NCBI GenBank assembly: GCA_028564925.1
Contig: CM053028.1
Coordinates: 445,334,022 to 445,398,021, forward strand
Length of the DNA stretch: 64,000 bases
Source of the DNA: Lithobates sylvaticus
Lineage: Eukaryota > Chordata > Amphibia > Anura > Ranidae
Reading direction: 5' to 3'
Under the pieces are notes generated by a model. That model saw only the letters and a program-made list of their open reading frames with translations. It was not told the DNA's origin and did not search any database. The position numbers were made by a program, and so were the translations under genes. Shown here piece after piece: positions 22,268 through 33,941 of the stretch; position 1 is the stretch's first letter; each line of letters starts with the position of its first letter.

Positions 22268-23079
22268 CCCAAAAAGTAAAATCCTGCTTAAATCTACTTC
22301 TCGTTGTGCTGGTTTTATCTTCACTCTTGGATTTTGCACTGTACCACCCATAAAGCCATGCACCAACCGTCTCAAGGGTTACCTATGGATGTCTGTGCAG
22401 TACGGCTTGACATATTGTCAATTGTAAGGTTCTTATTGCTGTCTCCTCGATGGGAAGGATCACTCTCTCTATCCTGGCAGACATTGTCACCAGGAATGAC
22501 AGTTGAGGAAAGACTTACATTTTGAGTTGTCATTGGCTTAGCAGAGGCGATTTCCGTTACACCTCAATTGTTGTCTCAAAACAGTAAGTGAAGGAAAATC
22601 AATCCACCAAAAATAAAACTGACAGGGGTTTTAACCATTCCCTGTCCTATTCAGAACTGGTTGATGTGTGTTTCTGCACCCAACAGTGGTCATTTAGTGA
22701 GGTTTGTTTGTTGAGTCATCCGCTGACTTCCTATATTTCATAGGGAATTGAGTGAAAAGACTCTCAAGTCCAGGCAGTTACCTTGACCATTAAATGGAAC
22801 CATTTTTGAATGTAATGGGAAGAGGTTTTTATTGCTGTTTGTGTCCCCACTGACCTCCCCTGACTTCTTGTTTCAGTGACCACAAAGGAAGTGAAGGGAA
22901 TCTACCCGATGGGGACATGAGTAACACTCTTACAACAGTTCTTTGCTACTCTATAAAAAGTGATTTTAATAGTGTGTCATTGGGGAGATTTTCGCTTTTC
23001 CTGTCTCTGTGACCACACAGGATGTCCATGGAAATCTCCTCAGTGTTGCTCAAACAGCAGTAGTAAACCTAACACATAG
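22268..23079. other. No gene recognised
   Basis: Contains a stretch (22850-23040) with GTCCCCACTGACCTCCCC and GGAAATCTCC resembling the interior of the MITE at 480-822, so part is likely old repeat. No coding signal. Confidence 0.35.
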
Positions 23080-23082
23080 TAA

Positions 23083-23509
23083 AGCCCCATACACACGGTA
23101 GGATTTTCCGATGGATTCTGTCCTATCGGACAATGTTGTCGGAAAATCAGACCGTGTGTAGGCACCATCGGACAGTTTCCATCAGATTGTCTGACGGACA
23201 AAGTCCTATCTCCTGCTGGATAGATTTTTTGACAACAAAGTCCGATCACACCAAATCCGATCGTGTGTAGCGAATTCCGACCGGACAAAGTGCTACGCAT
23301 GCTCAGATCACATTACAAGACCAAAGCTATTGGCTACTAGCCTCTACGTAGTCCCGTCGTAAGGCAACAAACGTCACCACGTTCAGAATGATCGGATTTT
23401 CCGACAACTTTGTCCGACCGTGTGTACGCAAAACCAACATCAGACAAAGTATGACGGACATGGTCTGACGGACCTGGTCCTCGGATAATCCGCGCGTGTG
23501 TATGGAGCT
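23083..23509. mobile_element. MITE, TAA target, AGCCCCATACACACGG ends
   Basis: TAA at 23080-23082 and 23510-23512; ends AGCCCCATACACACGG and GTGTGTATGGAGCT. The left half matches, in reverse, the terminal 240 bp of the coding block ending at 56976: shared text includes GCACCATCGGACAGT, TATCTCCTGCTGGA and GTGCTACGCATGCTCAGA. It is therefore probably a deletion derivative of that larger element. Confidence 0.8.
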
Positions 23510-23774
23510 TAACACTTGTGCATTCCATGTGGGCAAATATGGCCCTTCACGTGGGGGTACACTTAAGGAAGCCTGGGTGAACTAAGCCAAACTCAGTGAC
23601 ATATAGGCAGGCCATAGATGATGCAATTTTCTTTCCTGCAACCACGGGCGCAACCATTCCTGCAACCATGGATGGGGGGAAATCCCTCCCACAAAGCTAT
23701 TGTGCTTTCCCAGCGGGGGGTGGGGGCACAGGGAACCATCCCTGCCAGGAGAACACAGAAATTGCTAGCGGCTA

Positions 23775-24550
23775 TAGCACATTTACGTCGGCAGAATGGC
23801 ACGGCTGGGCAAAAGCATGTACCGGTACGTCCCCTTTAATTGCCCAGCCGTGGGTTGCGCGCGCGCCGCCGTGGAGCTCCGTGACCCCAAACAGACCCCA
23901 AATTTCTCCATAAAGAGGACCTGTCACGGCCTATGCTATCACAAGGGATGTTGTTCATCCCTTGTGCTAGCAATAAAGTAAAAAAAAATAAGATTTGTAT
24001 AAAATAAATATAAAAAAAAGTTTGGCCGTCCCACCGTGGCTATGTGCAAATGCGAACGCATATGTTACTCCCGCACGCATATGTAAACAGTGATCGAACC
24101 ACACATGTGAGGTATTGTTGCGAACATCAGAGCGAGAGCAATAATTCCAGCACCAGACCTCCTGTGCAACTCTAAATTAGTAACATGTAAAGGCGTTTAA
24201 AGTGTCGCCTGTGGAGAATTTTAAGCACTGTAGTTTTCCACCATTCCACGGGCGGACGCAATTTTAAAGCGTGACATGTTAGGTATCTATTTACTCAGCA
24301 TAACATCATCTTTCACATTATACATACATTTTTTCCCCCAAAAATTGCATTTGAAAAAACGCTGCGCAAATAACGCGTATCATAAAAAATTGCAACACCC
24401 ACCATTTTATTCTACAGGGTCTCTGCTAAAAAAATATATATATATATATAATGTTATAATGTTTGGGGGTTCTAAGTAATTTTCTAGTAAAAGAAAGTCG
24501 ATTTTTACATGTAGGAGCGAAGTGTCAGAAATAGCCCACATGGGAAATGG
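23775..24550. mobile_element. TTAA-family element, diverged, left end unclear
   Basis: GTCGGCAGAATGGCACGG and GCGCGCGCCGCC match the GC-rich part of the element at 24867. The right end reads GGGAAATGG|TTAA (24551-24554). The middle differs from other copies and holds an (AT)n tract at 24433-24452 and the palindrome CACAAGGGATG/CATCCCTTGTG near 23940. Confidence 0.55.
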
Positions 24551-24866
24551 TTAATATCAAACCAAAGACTTTGGTGGTCACTGGAACCCAAATTTTCTCC
24601 CACCTCAACAGACAATCATTCCCCATTTGTCAGTACTAGGTTTAAAATATGACCACCTCGGGTTGGGCTTTTTATTGACCGTTTTAGAGAAACGCAATTC
24701 ATTCAGGGGTACAATGAACTTATAAAACAGTTTTGGTCTTTTCATTAATTATGTTGGGGTTTGATTTGCTATCAGGTTTGATATATATATAAGATTTAGC
24801 ACAGCTCTTCTACACTATTTTATATTTCCAAGACCAAATTTGAGTTCTTATTGTAAAGGCTTTTAA

Positions 24867-25863
24867 CCGCTTCCCGACCGGCCACTGCATATATACGTCA
24901 GCAGAATGGCACGGGCAGGCAGAATCACGTACCTGTACGTGATCGTGCATGTGCCTGCCCGTGGGTCGCGCGCGCGCCGCTAGCGGTGCGCTCGCGACCC
25001 GGTCGGGAGCTCCGTGACCCCGGCCGCGGGACCAGCGGACCCGATCGCCGCTGGTATCCCGCGATCGGGTTACGGAGCGGAAGAACGGGGAGAGGTCTAT
25101 GTAAACAAACCTCTCCCCGCGCTTCCTACACTGACTGTCAGTGATCGGCGGTTCCCTGTCATCGGGAACGCCGATCAATGACGTCACACGTACAGCCACG
25201 CCCCCCCTACTGTAAAAAAAACAACAACACGTCACACTGACTCCTCCCCGCCCCCTAGTGGTTAACCCCCTAACTACAACTGTCATTTACATAGGAATCA
25301 GTGCTATTTAAATAGCACTGATTGCTGTATAAATGACAAATGTCCCAAAAATGTGTCAAAAATGTCCGATGTGTCCGCCAAAATGTCGCAGTCACAATAA
25401 AAATCGCTGATCGCCGCCATTACTAATAAAAAAAAAAATATTAATAAAAATGCTATAAAACTATCCCCTATTTTGTAAACGCTATAACTTTTGCGCAAAC
25501 TAATCAATAATCGCTAATTGCGATTTTTTTTACCAAAAATATGTAGAAGAATACGTATCGGCCTAAACTGAGAAAAAAAATGTTTTTTTATATATTTTTT
25601 GGGGATATTTATTATAGCAAAAAGTAAAAAATATTGCATTTTTTTTTCAAAATTGTCGCTCTATTTTTGTTAATAGCGCAAAAAATAAAAACCGCAGGGG
25701 CGATCAAATACAAAAAGAAAGCTATTTGTGGGAAAAAAAGGACGCCAATTTTGTTTTGGAGCCACGTCGCATGACCGCGCAATTGTTAGTTAAATCGACG
25801 CAGTGCCGAATTGCAAAAAGGGGCCTGGTCCTTTAGCTGCAAATTGGTCCGGGGCTGAAGTGG
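24867..25863. mobile_element. TTAA-target element (copy D), about 1 kb
   Basis: TTAA at 24863-24866 and 25864-25867; ends CCGCTTCCCGACCGGCC and GGGGCTGAAGTGG. GC-rich left part with AACCTCTCCCCGCGC, AT-rich right part identical in order to copy A. Frames on the minus strand over the GC-rich part are not genes. Confidence 0.85.
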
Positions 25864-25867
25864 TTAA

Positions 25868-27269
25868 TTAGTAATTTTTAATCCTTGCCATTACATATTT
25901 TAATGATTGAATTTATTATACATGTATTTAGATTCTTCCTCTAGCTTCTGTATGCTGCCCACACATATCCAATTGTATAGTCTGCTAAGTTTAGATGAAA
26001 TTGTATTGCAATCTAAACCTTTGTGGCCTCAGTGACTTTATTTTCAATATATTCATAACATTTGGGTGTGGTTTGTAAGGGAGACAAACGCAACTGGTAT
26101 TGGCTTCTGTAAACCAAGTACTAAACAGGGACACCCAGGAACAGTCCTAGCAGGTTTATCCTGCACTTTTTTTCAGCAGTGCAACAGTTTATGCAGAAGG
26201 GCTTTGTACAGCAAGCCCATAACATAAAACAAAGCATCTGCTCGTCTGAGCCACTAACTAAATTTAGGTCAGTTTCTGACTTACATGGTGTCCCATAATG
26301 GGTTCCGCAACACAAACAGGAAGATATTGGGAGCTGCTTGAACATCAGTCAGTGCAAACCCTGTGGACAGCTGAGAATAGTTGAGGACTGAACAACAGAT
26401 AAGATGTGGACCTGGGACTGAAGACTTTATCCTAACCAAAGCTGGACAAAGCCTTTTGGGCTCCATGACCCAGACCAAAACATGAGATCTGAGAAAACAA
26501 AAATGTTGTTCACTCCATATCAGAAACAAACCCTGGAGCCGCTTACCATGTGTAGATTAAAAACTTAATGTCACTAAACCCACATCATAAAAAAACTATC
26601 AGTACATGCTATGCTGTTTTACATGCTGTTCATACTCACTCAGTCACTCTGAGATTTGTTTTCTGTATTCTGCAAAAAACCTGGTTGATCCTGCTGTTCT
26701 CTATCTCCCTCTTCTGTCCAAATCCCCAATGCAAATAGGGATTTTGCATAGCAGTGTTGGAAGCTCTGCACATACTTAGTTTTCAGTGAGTTTTTATGCA
26801 GAACATTTCCTCCCTATCACATCTGAGCAGCCCATGTGATTATAAAGTCACACATGTGGGTTTATACACAGTGGTATGACAGCCCACTACCTCCCATCCT
26901 CCTCTATGCCCACTAACCGGCTTAGAACAGTGGGGGAGAGATATTACATGTAGATTGATGGATGCTTTGCTTCCCTCTTATTCAAAGACACAGCCTGTGA
27001 CTGTCAGAAATCTGCCCACACCATGTCATTGCCCAAAAATAATAAAGATTTGATTTCAAATATATATTTGTATGCCAATTAAAGCAGTTTATTGATATTA
27101 ATTATTTATCTATAATCTGTATTCCAAAGGCTGTTTTTTTTTTTTAACATGTGACCAGCAGCGGAGGACTAGAAGCTCCTCCTTCCACTGTTTCCCTACA
27201 GACAGGCTGGGAAAGATCTGGGTCATGTGACAGCTGTATATCAATTAGGAAAAGAGGTACTTTTTTTTT
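25868..27269. other. No gene recognised
   Basis: Mostly unique-looking sequence with an even base composition. Several short open frames on the minus strand lack domains. It lies in what is probably ZBTB38 upstream or intron sequence. Confidence 0.35.
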
Positions 27270-27273
27270 TTAA

Positions 27274-27636
27274 AGTGGAGTTCCACCCAAAAGTGGAACT
27301 TCTGCTCACCTGATTCCTCCCCCCCCCCTCCGATGCCACAATTGGCACCTTTCAGGGAGAGGGGGTGCAGATACCTGTCTAATACAGGTATCTGCACCCA
27401 CCTCCGGGAATAGACTCGCGCATCCGCAGTAGGGAACCAGGAAGTGAAGCCGTAACGCTTCACTTCCTGATTCCCTCACCGAGAGTGGCAGCAGCCGAGA
27501 GCTGAGCGATTGCTCGGCTTCGGCTGCCGACATCGCTGGACTCCAGGAAAGGTAAGTGTCCATTTATTAAAAGTCTGCAGCTGCAGTATTTGTAGCTGCT
27601 GGCTTTTAATCATTTTGTTTTAGGTGCACTCCCGCT
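27274..27636. mobile_element. TTAA|AG family MITE with internal hairpin
   Basis: TTAA at 27270-27273 and 27637-27640; ends AGTGGAGTTCCACCC and GTGCACTCCCGCT. Contains GCTGGACTCCAGG, GGTAAGTGTCC and the hairpin TCTGCAGCTGCAG / TAGCTGCTGGC near 27575-27607. Close relative of 9494 and 45573. Confidence 0.75.
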
Positions 27637-28160
27637 TTAAATAATTATCTTACAGTGCCATCATCCACATACAAAAAGAGAATGGACAATGTAAATTAAA
27701 CACTTTGGGTTTAGTATCACTTTAAGTGACACATATACACTGTCCGCAATCCTGAGAGCCTGTGCCTAACAGGTTCCATCAAACAGCAAAACTCCTAATT
27801 AGATCTAAGTTGATCATAAAATGATCAATTTTCTTATTTTAGTTTTTTTAATTTTAAGAATATTTATACAATTCATTCATAGTAGGTCTGCATAGCAGTG
27901 ACATCATTTTCAGAAGAAGTCAGCAATGTCGGTCTCTATATTCTTTTGGCACAGGTTTTATTTAAGGCCTTTGGAGATTGTGTTGCTGTCTCAGAAGACT
28001 GTTAGGCTAGAGATATGGCACAGCACAGTACTATTACAGTTTTATTTATACTGCACAGATTTAGTGAAAATGTTCGTTATATGCTAGAAACAGGTTAATA
28101 AGTAAAGATGTATCTACATGCTTCAGCAGACTAAACCGTTTTTCCTGTTTGTTCCTTTAC

Positions 28161-28162
28161 AG
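28161..28162 (+). promoter_or_regulatory. ZBTB38: Splice acceptor of the ZBTB38 coding exon
   Basis: A pyrimidine-rich tract with TTCCTGTTTGTTCCTTTAC precedes AG at 28161-28162, giving an exon that starts at 28163. The ATG used for the CDS follows 20 bp later, as expected when the whole reading frame lies in the last exon and upstream exons are noncoding. Confidence 0.75.
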
Positions 28163-28182
28163 AGTCTTATGCTTAGATCAGA

Positions 28183-31100
28183 ATGTGCACTTCAGAAGAC
28201 ATAGCAGACAGTCTTCACGGAGAGAGCCTTCTCTGTAGTCTAAATGAACAGCGTATGCAAGGTTTCTTGTGTGACGTTACCATTGTGGTTGAAGATACTA
28301 AATTCAAAGCACACAGAAATATACTGGCAGCCTCCAGCCTGTACTTTAGAAACCATTTTCGGAGCCAGAGCATATTAATCCAGGGACATGTCTTGGAGCT
28401 CAATGACTTGAAAGCAGACACATTTACTGAGATATTGAACTTTATCTACAGCTCAAAGATTGCTGTGAAGAAAAAGGAGACCCTGACTGATCTTGTTGAT
28501 GCTGGTAAAAAGCTAGGCATAACCTTTTTAGAAAACATCAAAGCTTCCAAAAAGTCTACTGCGGTTGCTTGCTCAACTGAACCTGAAGGAAATGCGCCAC
28601 CTGCATTTTATCGAGGAGAAAACGGACTGAAATCAGAGAGTGTGGACAAAAAGGGAGATGACCCGGCTATTGCTAATGGACCAAGAATCACCAATGCCTT
28701 TTCTATTTTGGAAACTGAAGTAAATGGCTTTTCTCCTCTTGATCTAAGAGCAAATTTTAAAAAGAGCACAGGCCCCACTGAAGAGGTGCATAGTGGTGGT
28801 AACTGTGAGAATGGCATCTGTAATGATGGAGAGCCAGTAAACACGTTGGCTGAGCACTCCTATGCAGTGTCTTCTGGTGATGCATCATACAAAAGAGACT
28901 CTGTCTTTGACCATGGCAATAAAGGTAGCCATACAAGGGATCAGGAATGCACAACTCCTGGTAAAGTTACTACCAGCCAGGAAACCAAGTCAGCCAACAG
29001 CATGCCGGTGTTAGAACCTCAGTGTGTTAACCCACAAGCAATCATTCAGACTTGTACCCCTAATAGTGTGAGTTGCTCTTCTGAGCAAACCGCCAACCAA
29101 ACTGAATTCTACAGCCAAAGGGAAGATGAAAGCACCTTACCACAACTTCCCCCTGGTAACCCAACTGCCACCCAGTCTTTCTGTGATGCTGGTCTATATC
29201 CTCTTCCTAAAAAGCACCATGTGACTTTACACTGCAAAAACTGCAGCAAAGAATTTGCACACTTTAAACGCCTACAGCGGCATGAACAAATCTGTTTTAA
29301 GGTTGTGCACATGGACAGAGATTTGAGGATACCCAACAATCTTTCACAAGGTGCCTCAACAGAGAACTACTGCACTCCCACAGAATCTACAACTAACCAG
29401 AATGCTCTGACAAATGGCTCCTCATCTGCAACAGACCACTTTGTTAAAATAGTAGATGATAAAATATTTTATGTCTGCATTGTATGCAAAAGAAATTATT
29501 TAACTCTATCCAGTCTTCGACGGCATTCAAATGTCCACTCATGGAGGAAGTCATACCCTTGCCATTATTGCAACAAGGTATTTGCCTTAGCTGAATATAG
29601 AACCAAACATGAAATCTGGCACACCGGGGACCGAAGATATCAGTGCATATTTTGCCTAGAAACATTCATGACTTATTACATCCTTAAAAATCATCAGAAA
29701 TCTTCCCATGGCATTGATCCAAGATTGGGGGTGGGAAGTAAAGCAAACAGGGGCCTCAAGCCAAGCATATATCCTTACAAACTATATAGACTTTTACCCA
29801 TGAAGTGTAAAAGACCTCCACTGAAAACCCCTAGAACAGCTTCAGCAGCACACTTTCAAGTTCAAAATTCCTTTACCACACCCACAGCCGTTCAGAATGC
29901 TCTCAATTCACAACCATTCTCTTTGAACAGCCAGGAGCCATTTTCTAGCACATTAGATGCTCCATCACAGAATGTGACAAATTCCACAACGACCCAGGAG
30001 ACTTGGCCTTTTGATATAACACAATCTGACAAAAACATAAATGTCTTGACTGTTGGTAAAGTTAATTCTCCTTCACATGTTTCAGCCTTAACATTGAAGC
30101 AGAGTGGCAGTGCACCTGGTCCACAATTGAATGAAAATAAGAATATTCCATCTGTTATTAATGCTAGTAATTCTGCACCCTCAGTGATCATGCACAGCAG
30201 CAGAGTTTCCTCTGTGATAATGCATGGTAATGCAATAACTGGTACACCAGCTGCGAGTGGGACAGGGTGGAATCCCAGCCGAACCATTGTTTCATCAGAA
30301 AAAGATACCAGCCAAGAAAGTAACACCGAAGCAACCAAGGCAAATACAGAGGTGCAATCCCCCAAAGGGTACAAAAATGGTGATGCTCATCAGGATGAGC
30401 GGGAATTATCTCTTCCTGCACCTTCATCTAAAAATAATAAAAGTGTTATTCGTGAAGGGAATAAAACAGAAACATACATAGCCAAACCAGCCCTACCTGG
30501 AACTCTTGTCAATAGTGGAATTGCTCCTCTTTGCCAAATCACAGTAAAAATTGGAAGTGAAGCTTTGGTGAAAAGGCAAATCTCCGGTTCATCTCTGTTC
30601 TTTAGGAAGAGTGGAAGACCAAAACATGCAGAGCCTGAATGGCTGGATTCAGATGATGACAAGAAAGAAAGATGCTCCATTCGACTTCGGAGATCAGATA
30701 GTCTCCAAATGGAGGAGATGTGTGATGATGCTAGTGACCAAGATGTGTCTGACAAACCATGGAGACCTTACTACAACTATAAGCCCAAAAAGAAATCAAA
30801 GCACTTTAAGAAATTCAGGAAATTGAAGAAAAGGAAAAAACACAGTAGACCCAGACCTACTGACGAGAATGTAAGTGAAGGTGACACAAAATCCTCTGGA
30901 GAGGCCATTGACGAAAATACAAATGGTGCAGAAGACTCTCCAGAAACATTTGATTTTGAATCTACCCCCGAAAAATCAGTTGAACAGGAAAAGACATCTG
31001 AACAAGAGGAGGAAGTTGAGCAAGGAATGGTTGATACACGGTGGCAGATAGACACCAAGGCTTCCTTTTGTGAGCTGTGTCAAAAATCCTTTAGGAATCC

Positions 31101-31962
31101 TTCAACACTGAAGGTTCACATGCGTTGTCATACTGGAGAGAAACCTTACTCATGCAAGGTATGTGGAAAATGCTTCTCCTTTCCTGGGAACTTAAGCAAG
31201 CATGAACGTATCCATCAGGTTGGGAAAAACTTCACGTGTCAATATTGCAAAAAGACATTTTTGTTGCATAAAACTTTGAAAAAACATGAGAGGATTCACA
31301 CTGGAGAAAAAATGTATGACTGTAAGTTCTGCTCGCAGCAATTTCTCTACCTTACTTCAAGAAATAATCATGAACAAAAACATTTAGAAGAGCAGAGTGA
31401 AAGGGGGTTTGTTTGTGTGCAGTGTTCCAAAGTTTGCAAGACTGCTGCCGCCCTTGTAATGCACCAAAAGAAACACTATTTCAGGGGACTAAAGCATAGG
31501 GAGCGAAAAGACTTACAACCACCTGCTGCAGAAATATGCACCTGGGATGGTGCTGCAAGTAGCATTTGTAATGATCCTAAAACAACTGGAGAAAGAAAAT
31601 CTGTAAGCATGCCTGAAAGTTTCCCTCCTACCTTTGATGACTGTGAGGCTCCACTGTTGTCTTACAGCAGTGGTGTTACAGAGGTCATACCCCAGAATGA
31701 TTGCACTCCAATCCCTGTAGAGAATGTAAGTGCCATTGGGGAAACTGACTCTAGTCATTTCATGACTCCACCTCCACTACCGCCTGTTGCATTACACAGC
31801 AGTGTCCTAATGGAGGTTCCCAAGGGCTGGAAGCATTGGAAAGCAAGGCACTATAACCTGGAGGAAAATTTGAACTCTGATCATTCTTCCTTAAAAGAGA
31901 GCACTAAGACTTTCACAGAATTAAAGACGATGACAAGTTTTGATAACCCATTTGTCCCGTAG
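28183..31962 (+). CDS. ZBTB38: Zinc finger and BTB domain-containing protein 38
   Basis: A 1259-residue uninterrupted frame in one exon. It encodes a nuclear BTB zinc-finger regulator that, in mammals, binds methylated CpG DNA and represses transcription, partly through CtBP. The BTB domain is at about residues 15-120. The CtBP motif PLDLR is at 185-189. One C2HC-like finger lies near 350-372, three C2H2 fingers at about 431-510 (PCHYCNKVFALAEYRTKHE), and five more at about 962-1097 with TGEKPY-type linkers. Between them, TYIAKPALPGT and DKPWRPYYNYKPKKK are diagnostic of this protein, the latter leading into a basic nuclear-localisation stretch (about 867-887). Human ZBTB38, as I recall it, is about 1195 residues with ten fingers; the first human finger has no clear counterpart here. 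The start is the first ATG after the acceptor; it gives MCTSEDIADSL, shorter and different from the mammalian N-terminus, while the BTB domain is complete. Confidence 0.97.
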   Translation: MCTSEDIADSLHGESLLCSLNEQRMQGFLCDVTIVVEDTKFKAHRNILAASSLYFRNHFRSQSILIQGHVLELNDLKADTFTEILNFIYSSKIAVKKKETLTDLVDAGKKLGITFLENIKASKKSTAVACSTEPEGNAPPAFYRGENGLKSESVDKKGDDPAIANGPRITNAFSILETEVNGFSPLDLRANFKKSTGPTEEVHSGGNCENGICNDGEPVNTLAEHSYAVSSGDASYKRDSVFDHGNKGSHTRDQECTTPGKVTTSQETKSANSMPVLEPQCVNPQAIIQTCTPNSVSCSSEQTANQTEFYSQREDESTLPQLPPGNPTATQSFCDAGLYPLPKKHHVTLHCKNCSKEFAHFKRLQRHEQICFKVVHMDRDLRIPNNLSQGASTENYCTPTESTTNQNALTNGSSSATDHFVKIVDDKIFYVCIVCKRNYLTLSSLRRHSNVHSWRKSYPCHYCNKVFALAEYRTKHEIWHTGDRRYQCIFCLETFMTYYILKNHQKSSHGIDPRLGVGSKANRGLKPSIYPYKLYRLLPMKCKRPPLKTPRTASAAHFQVQNSFTTPTAVQNALNSQPFSLNSQEPFSSTLDAPSQNVTNSTTTQETWPFDITQSDKNINVLTVGKVNSPSHVSALTLKQSGSAPGPQLNENKNIPSVINASNSAPSVIMHSSRVSSVIMHGNAITGTPAASGTGWNPSRTIVSSEKDTSQESNTEATKANTEVQSPKGYKNGDAHQDERELSLPAPSSKNNKSVIREGNKTETYIAKPALPGTLVNSGIAPLCQITVKIGSEALVKRQISGSSLFFRKSGRPKHAEPEWLDSDDDKKERCSIRLRRSDSLQMEEMCDDASDQDVSDKPWRPYYNYKPKKKSKHFKKFRKLKKRKKHSRPRPTDENVSEGDTKSSGEAIDENTNGAEDSPETFDFESTPEKSVEQEKTSEQEEEVEQGMVDTRWQIDTKASFCELCQKSFRNPSTLKVHMRCHTGEKPYSCKVCGKCFSFPGNLSKHERIHQVGKNFTCQYCKKTFLLHKTLKKHERIHTGEKMYDCKFCSQQFLYLTSRNNHEQKHLEEQSERGFVCVQCSKVCKTAAALVMHQKKHYFRGLKHRERKDLQPPAAEICTWDGAASSICNDPKTTGERKSVSMPESFPPTFDDCEAPLLSYSSGVTEVIPQNDCTPIPVENVSAIGETDSSHFMTPPPLPPVALHSSVLMEVPKGWKHWKARHYNLEENLNSDHSSLKESTKTFTELKTMTSFDNPFVP

Positions 31963-32705
31963 ATGATTGTGGTGAAACATTTTAAAACAAAAATCACAAG
32001 CTATTTTTTGTTCAGTAACTCTTTTGTTGCTAACGGACAGTTACAGGCCCATAGCAGCATACACGGTTTAAAGGACCAAGTCAATCTAAAACAAGGAGTA
32101 TATGTATAGAAAGTGTACTAATAGCATTCATAAATATATATGTGTAAAAATGTGTAAAAGTTCACAAATCTGTACAGAAATTAAGATCTTTGATCCCCTT
32201 GAGGCTGCAATTTGAAGATAAAGCATGTTATGCCATGACAGTGTTCTTCAACCTGTTTACTAGATATGAATTATTTTCTGTATAGCAAAATATCATGATA
32301 CAACTTTCATCTAAGATATTTGAAACTCCTATTAGCTCCACATTTTTCCATATTTATTAGTGAATATTATTAAAACACTTTTTATATAAAAGAGCTAGTA
32401 CATTTTATTTTTTTGGCCCTTTAATAAAATGTCAAGTGTTCATAAGTGTTAGTTTCCCTGAGCTGTACATCTTTGCACTAGTTCTATGTATAAATGTCAG
32501 CTTATTCCATATGTTCTTGCTAGCAGTTAGCCGGGCAACACGTTCTGTACAGTTTGTAGTACAATATAAGTTTGTTAAAGTGGCAGTCACTTATTGTGCT
32601 TACGAGGGGACCCACATAAACAAGAGATTCCCTTCCCTCCTATTGAAGTGTACTTTGTTCTTAAGATGTTTGCTAAAATCCATAATAAAAAAGAAATTAA
32701 AGATC
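31963..32705 (+). other. ZBTB38: ZBTB38 3' UTR with candidate poly(A) signals
   Basis: Follows the TAG stop. It is AT-rich and free of the repeat families that surround the gene. AATAAA occurs at 32423-32428 and 32684-32689; either could end the transcript. The true end cannot be seen, and the UTR may run on to about 33.1 kb. Confidence 0.5.
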
Positions 32706-33206
32706 AGTATCATATAGCACTCCTCAGCAGTGATTACACAAGTACTCCTTGACCGTCCATGCTCACTTATATATTTTAATGCTTAATGAGGGTATTTTTG
32801 TGTGGACTGCTTCTTTAAATGCTATATATTATACTACACACAGAAAGCACTGTACAGCATTATATACTGTAATTATTGTGTTATTTAGGAAACAGCTCAT
32901 TGCAGCCAGGGACAAAAGAAAGAATGATGTCTTGTACAACTGAACAGTTTATAACACATAGTGAATGATATTGTTAACACAATTAAACAAAATATAATTT
33001 GTGAATTGCCAGTTCAAAAAATAACAAACATTATGTGACGTTAATATTGGATATTAAAGCAAAAAGATTATAACTGTAAAAACATGAAAAAATGAACAGT
33101 AATTTTGTCTATGCAACCAAAGGATGTTTTTACTTTTTTATAATTAAAAACCTTCTAACTGTTTTAGAAGGTAATCTTCCATAAGCTTTTGGCAGGTCCA
33201 TGTAGT

Positions 33207-33440
33207 AACATATAGGGGTCTCCACCTCTTGCAACTTCCTGGAAACTGGTATTTGGGGTTTTACCTGAGAGTCATCTGCCATTGAAATCTAGGATTGCAA
33301 AACCCTTATTCTGGTACAATAGTACTCTTTGAGTGCAATTTCATCTGACTGTGGGACACAAAGTAATGTAAATAAAACCAAGAAGAATGTCCATACAATG
33401 CTTACTTAAGGTTTGTGGTAGGGTCAGACCCCTATATGTT
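33207..33440. mobile_element. Possible MITE, AACATATAGGGGTC ends
   Basis: AACATATAGGGGTC at 33207-33220 is mirrored exactly by GACCCCTATATGTT at 33427-33440. The interior is unique-looking and non-coding. With one copy and no clear target duplication, this may be a coincidental inverted repeat. Confidence 0.35.
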
Positions 33441-33941
33441 ATTGCTAGGGACGGTCAGTAGTAGATGGTAGATTTCTATTTTGAATTCAATCCAATCTAG
33501 CAACTGATATATCTGTAAGTTTTGCTTCATATTTTTGTTATTAATAATATGCTCCATGTGTTGCTGGTGAGGGTATATGCAGACTGAAGCTTGGAATGTA
33601 ATTCCTAAAGCTCGGAGTTGCATTTGTATTTGATGTGCAATCAGCACAAGGCTTGGAGTTACTGTAAAGATTATATGGTGGTTACCAAATACACATGATT
33701 TTCTAACTTGTCAATGCTTCCAAAGAAAATTTTCCATACAGAAAGATATTGGCAATCACCAATCACAATTAATTCTATCTATTGTGGCTTCCTGCAGCTG
33801 CTTGATGATCTTATGGCAAAGTGCATCTGACATGGTACCCTAAAGCCAATTTGTTTCTACACTTAAAGTGAACTTGTGTTCACGTTAACATTCTAAACTG
33901 TTACCATATATGTACAGTAGACACCTAGATGTACCTATATA

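Noticed and set aside
24810-25286. 158-codon minus-strand frame
   Set aside because: It lies in the GC-rich part of a repeated TTAA element that also gives similar meaningless frames at 841 and 5044.
30390-30755. Antisense frames within ZBTB38, the longest 160 codons (29892-30374)
   Set aside because: They overlap a conserved coding exon on the opposite strand and lack domains of their own.
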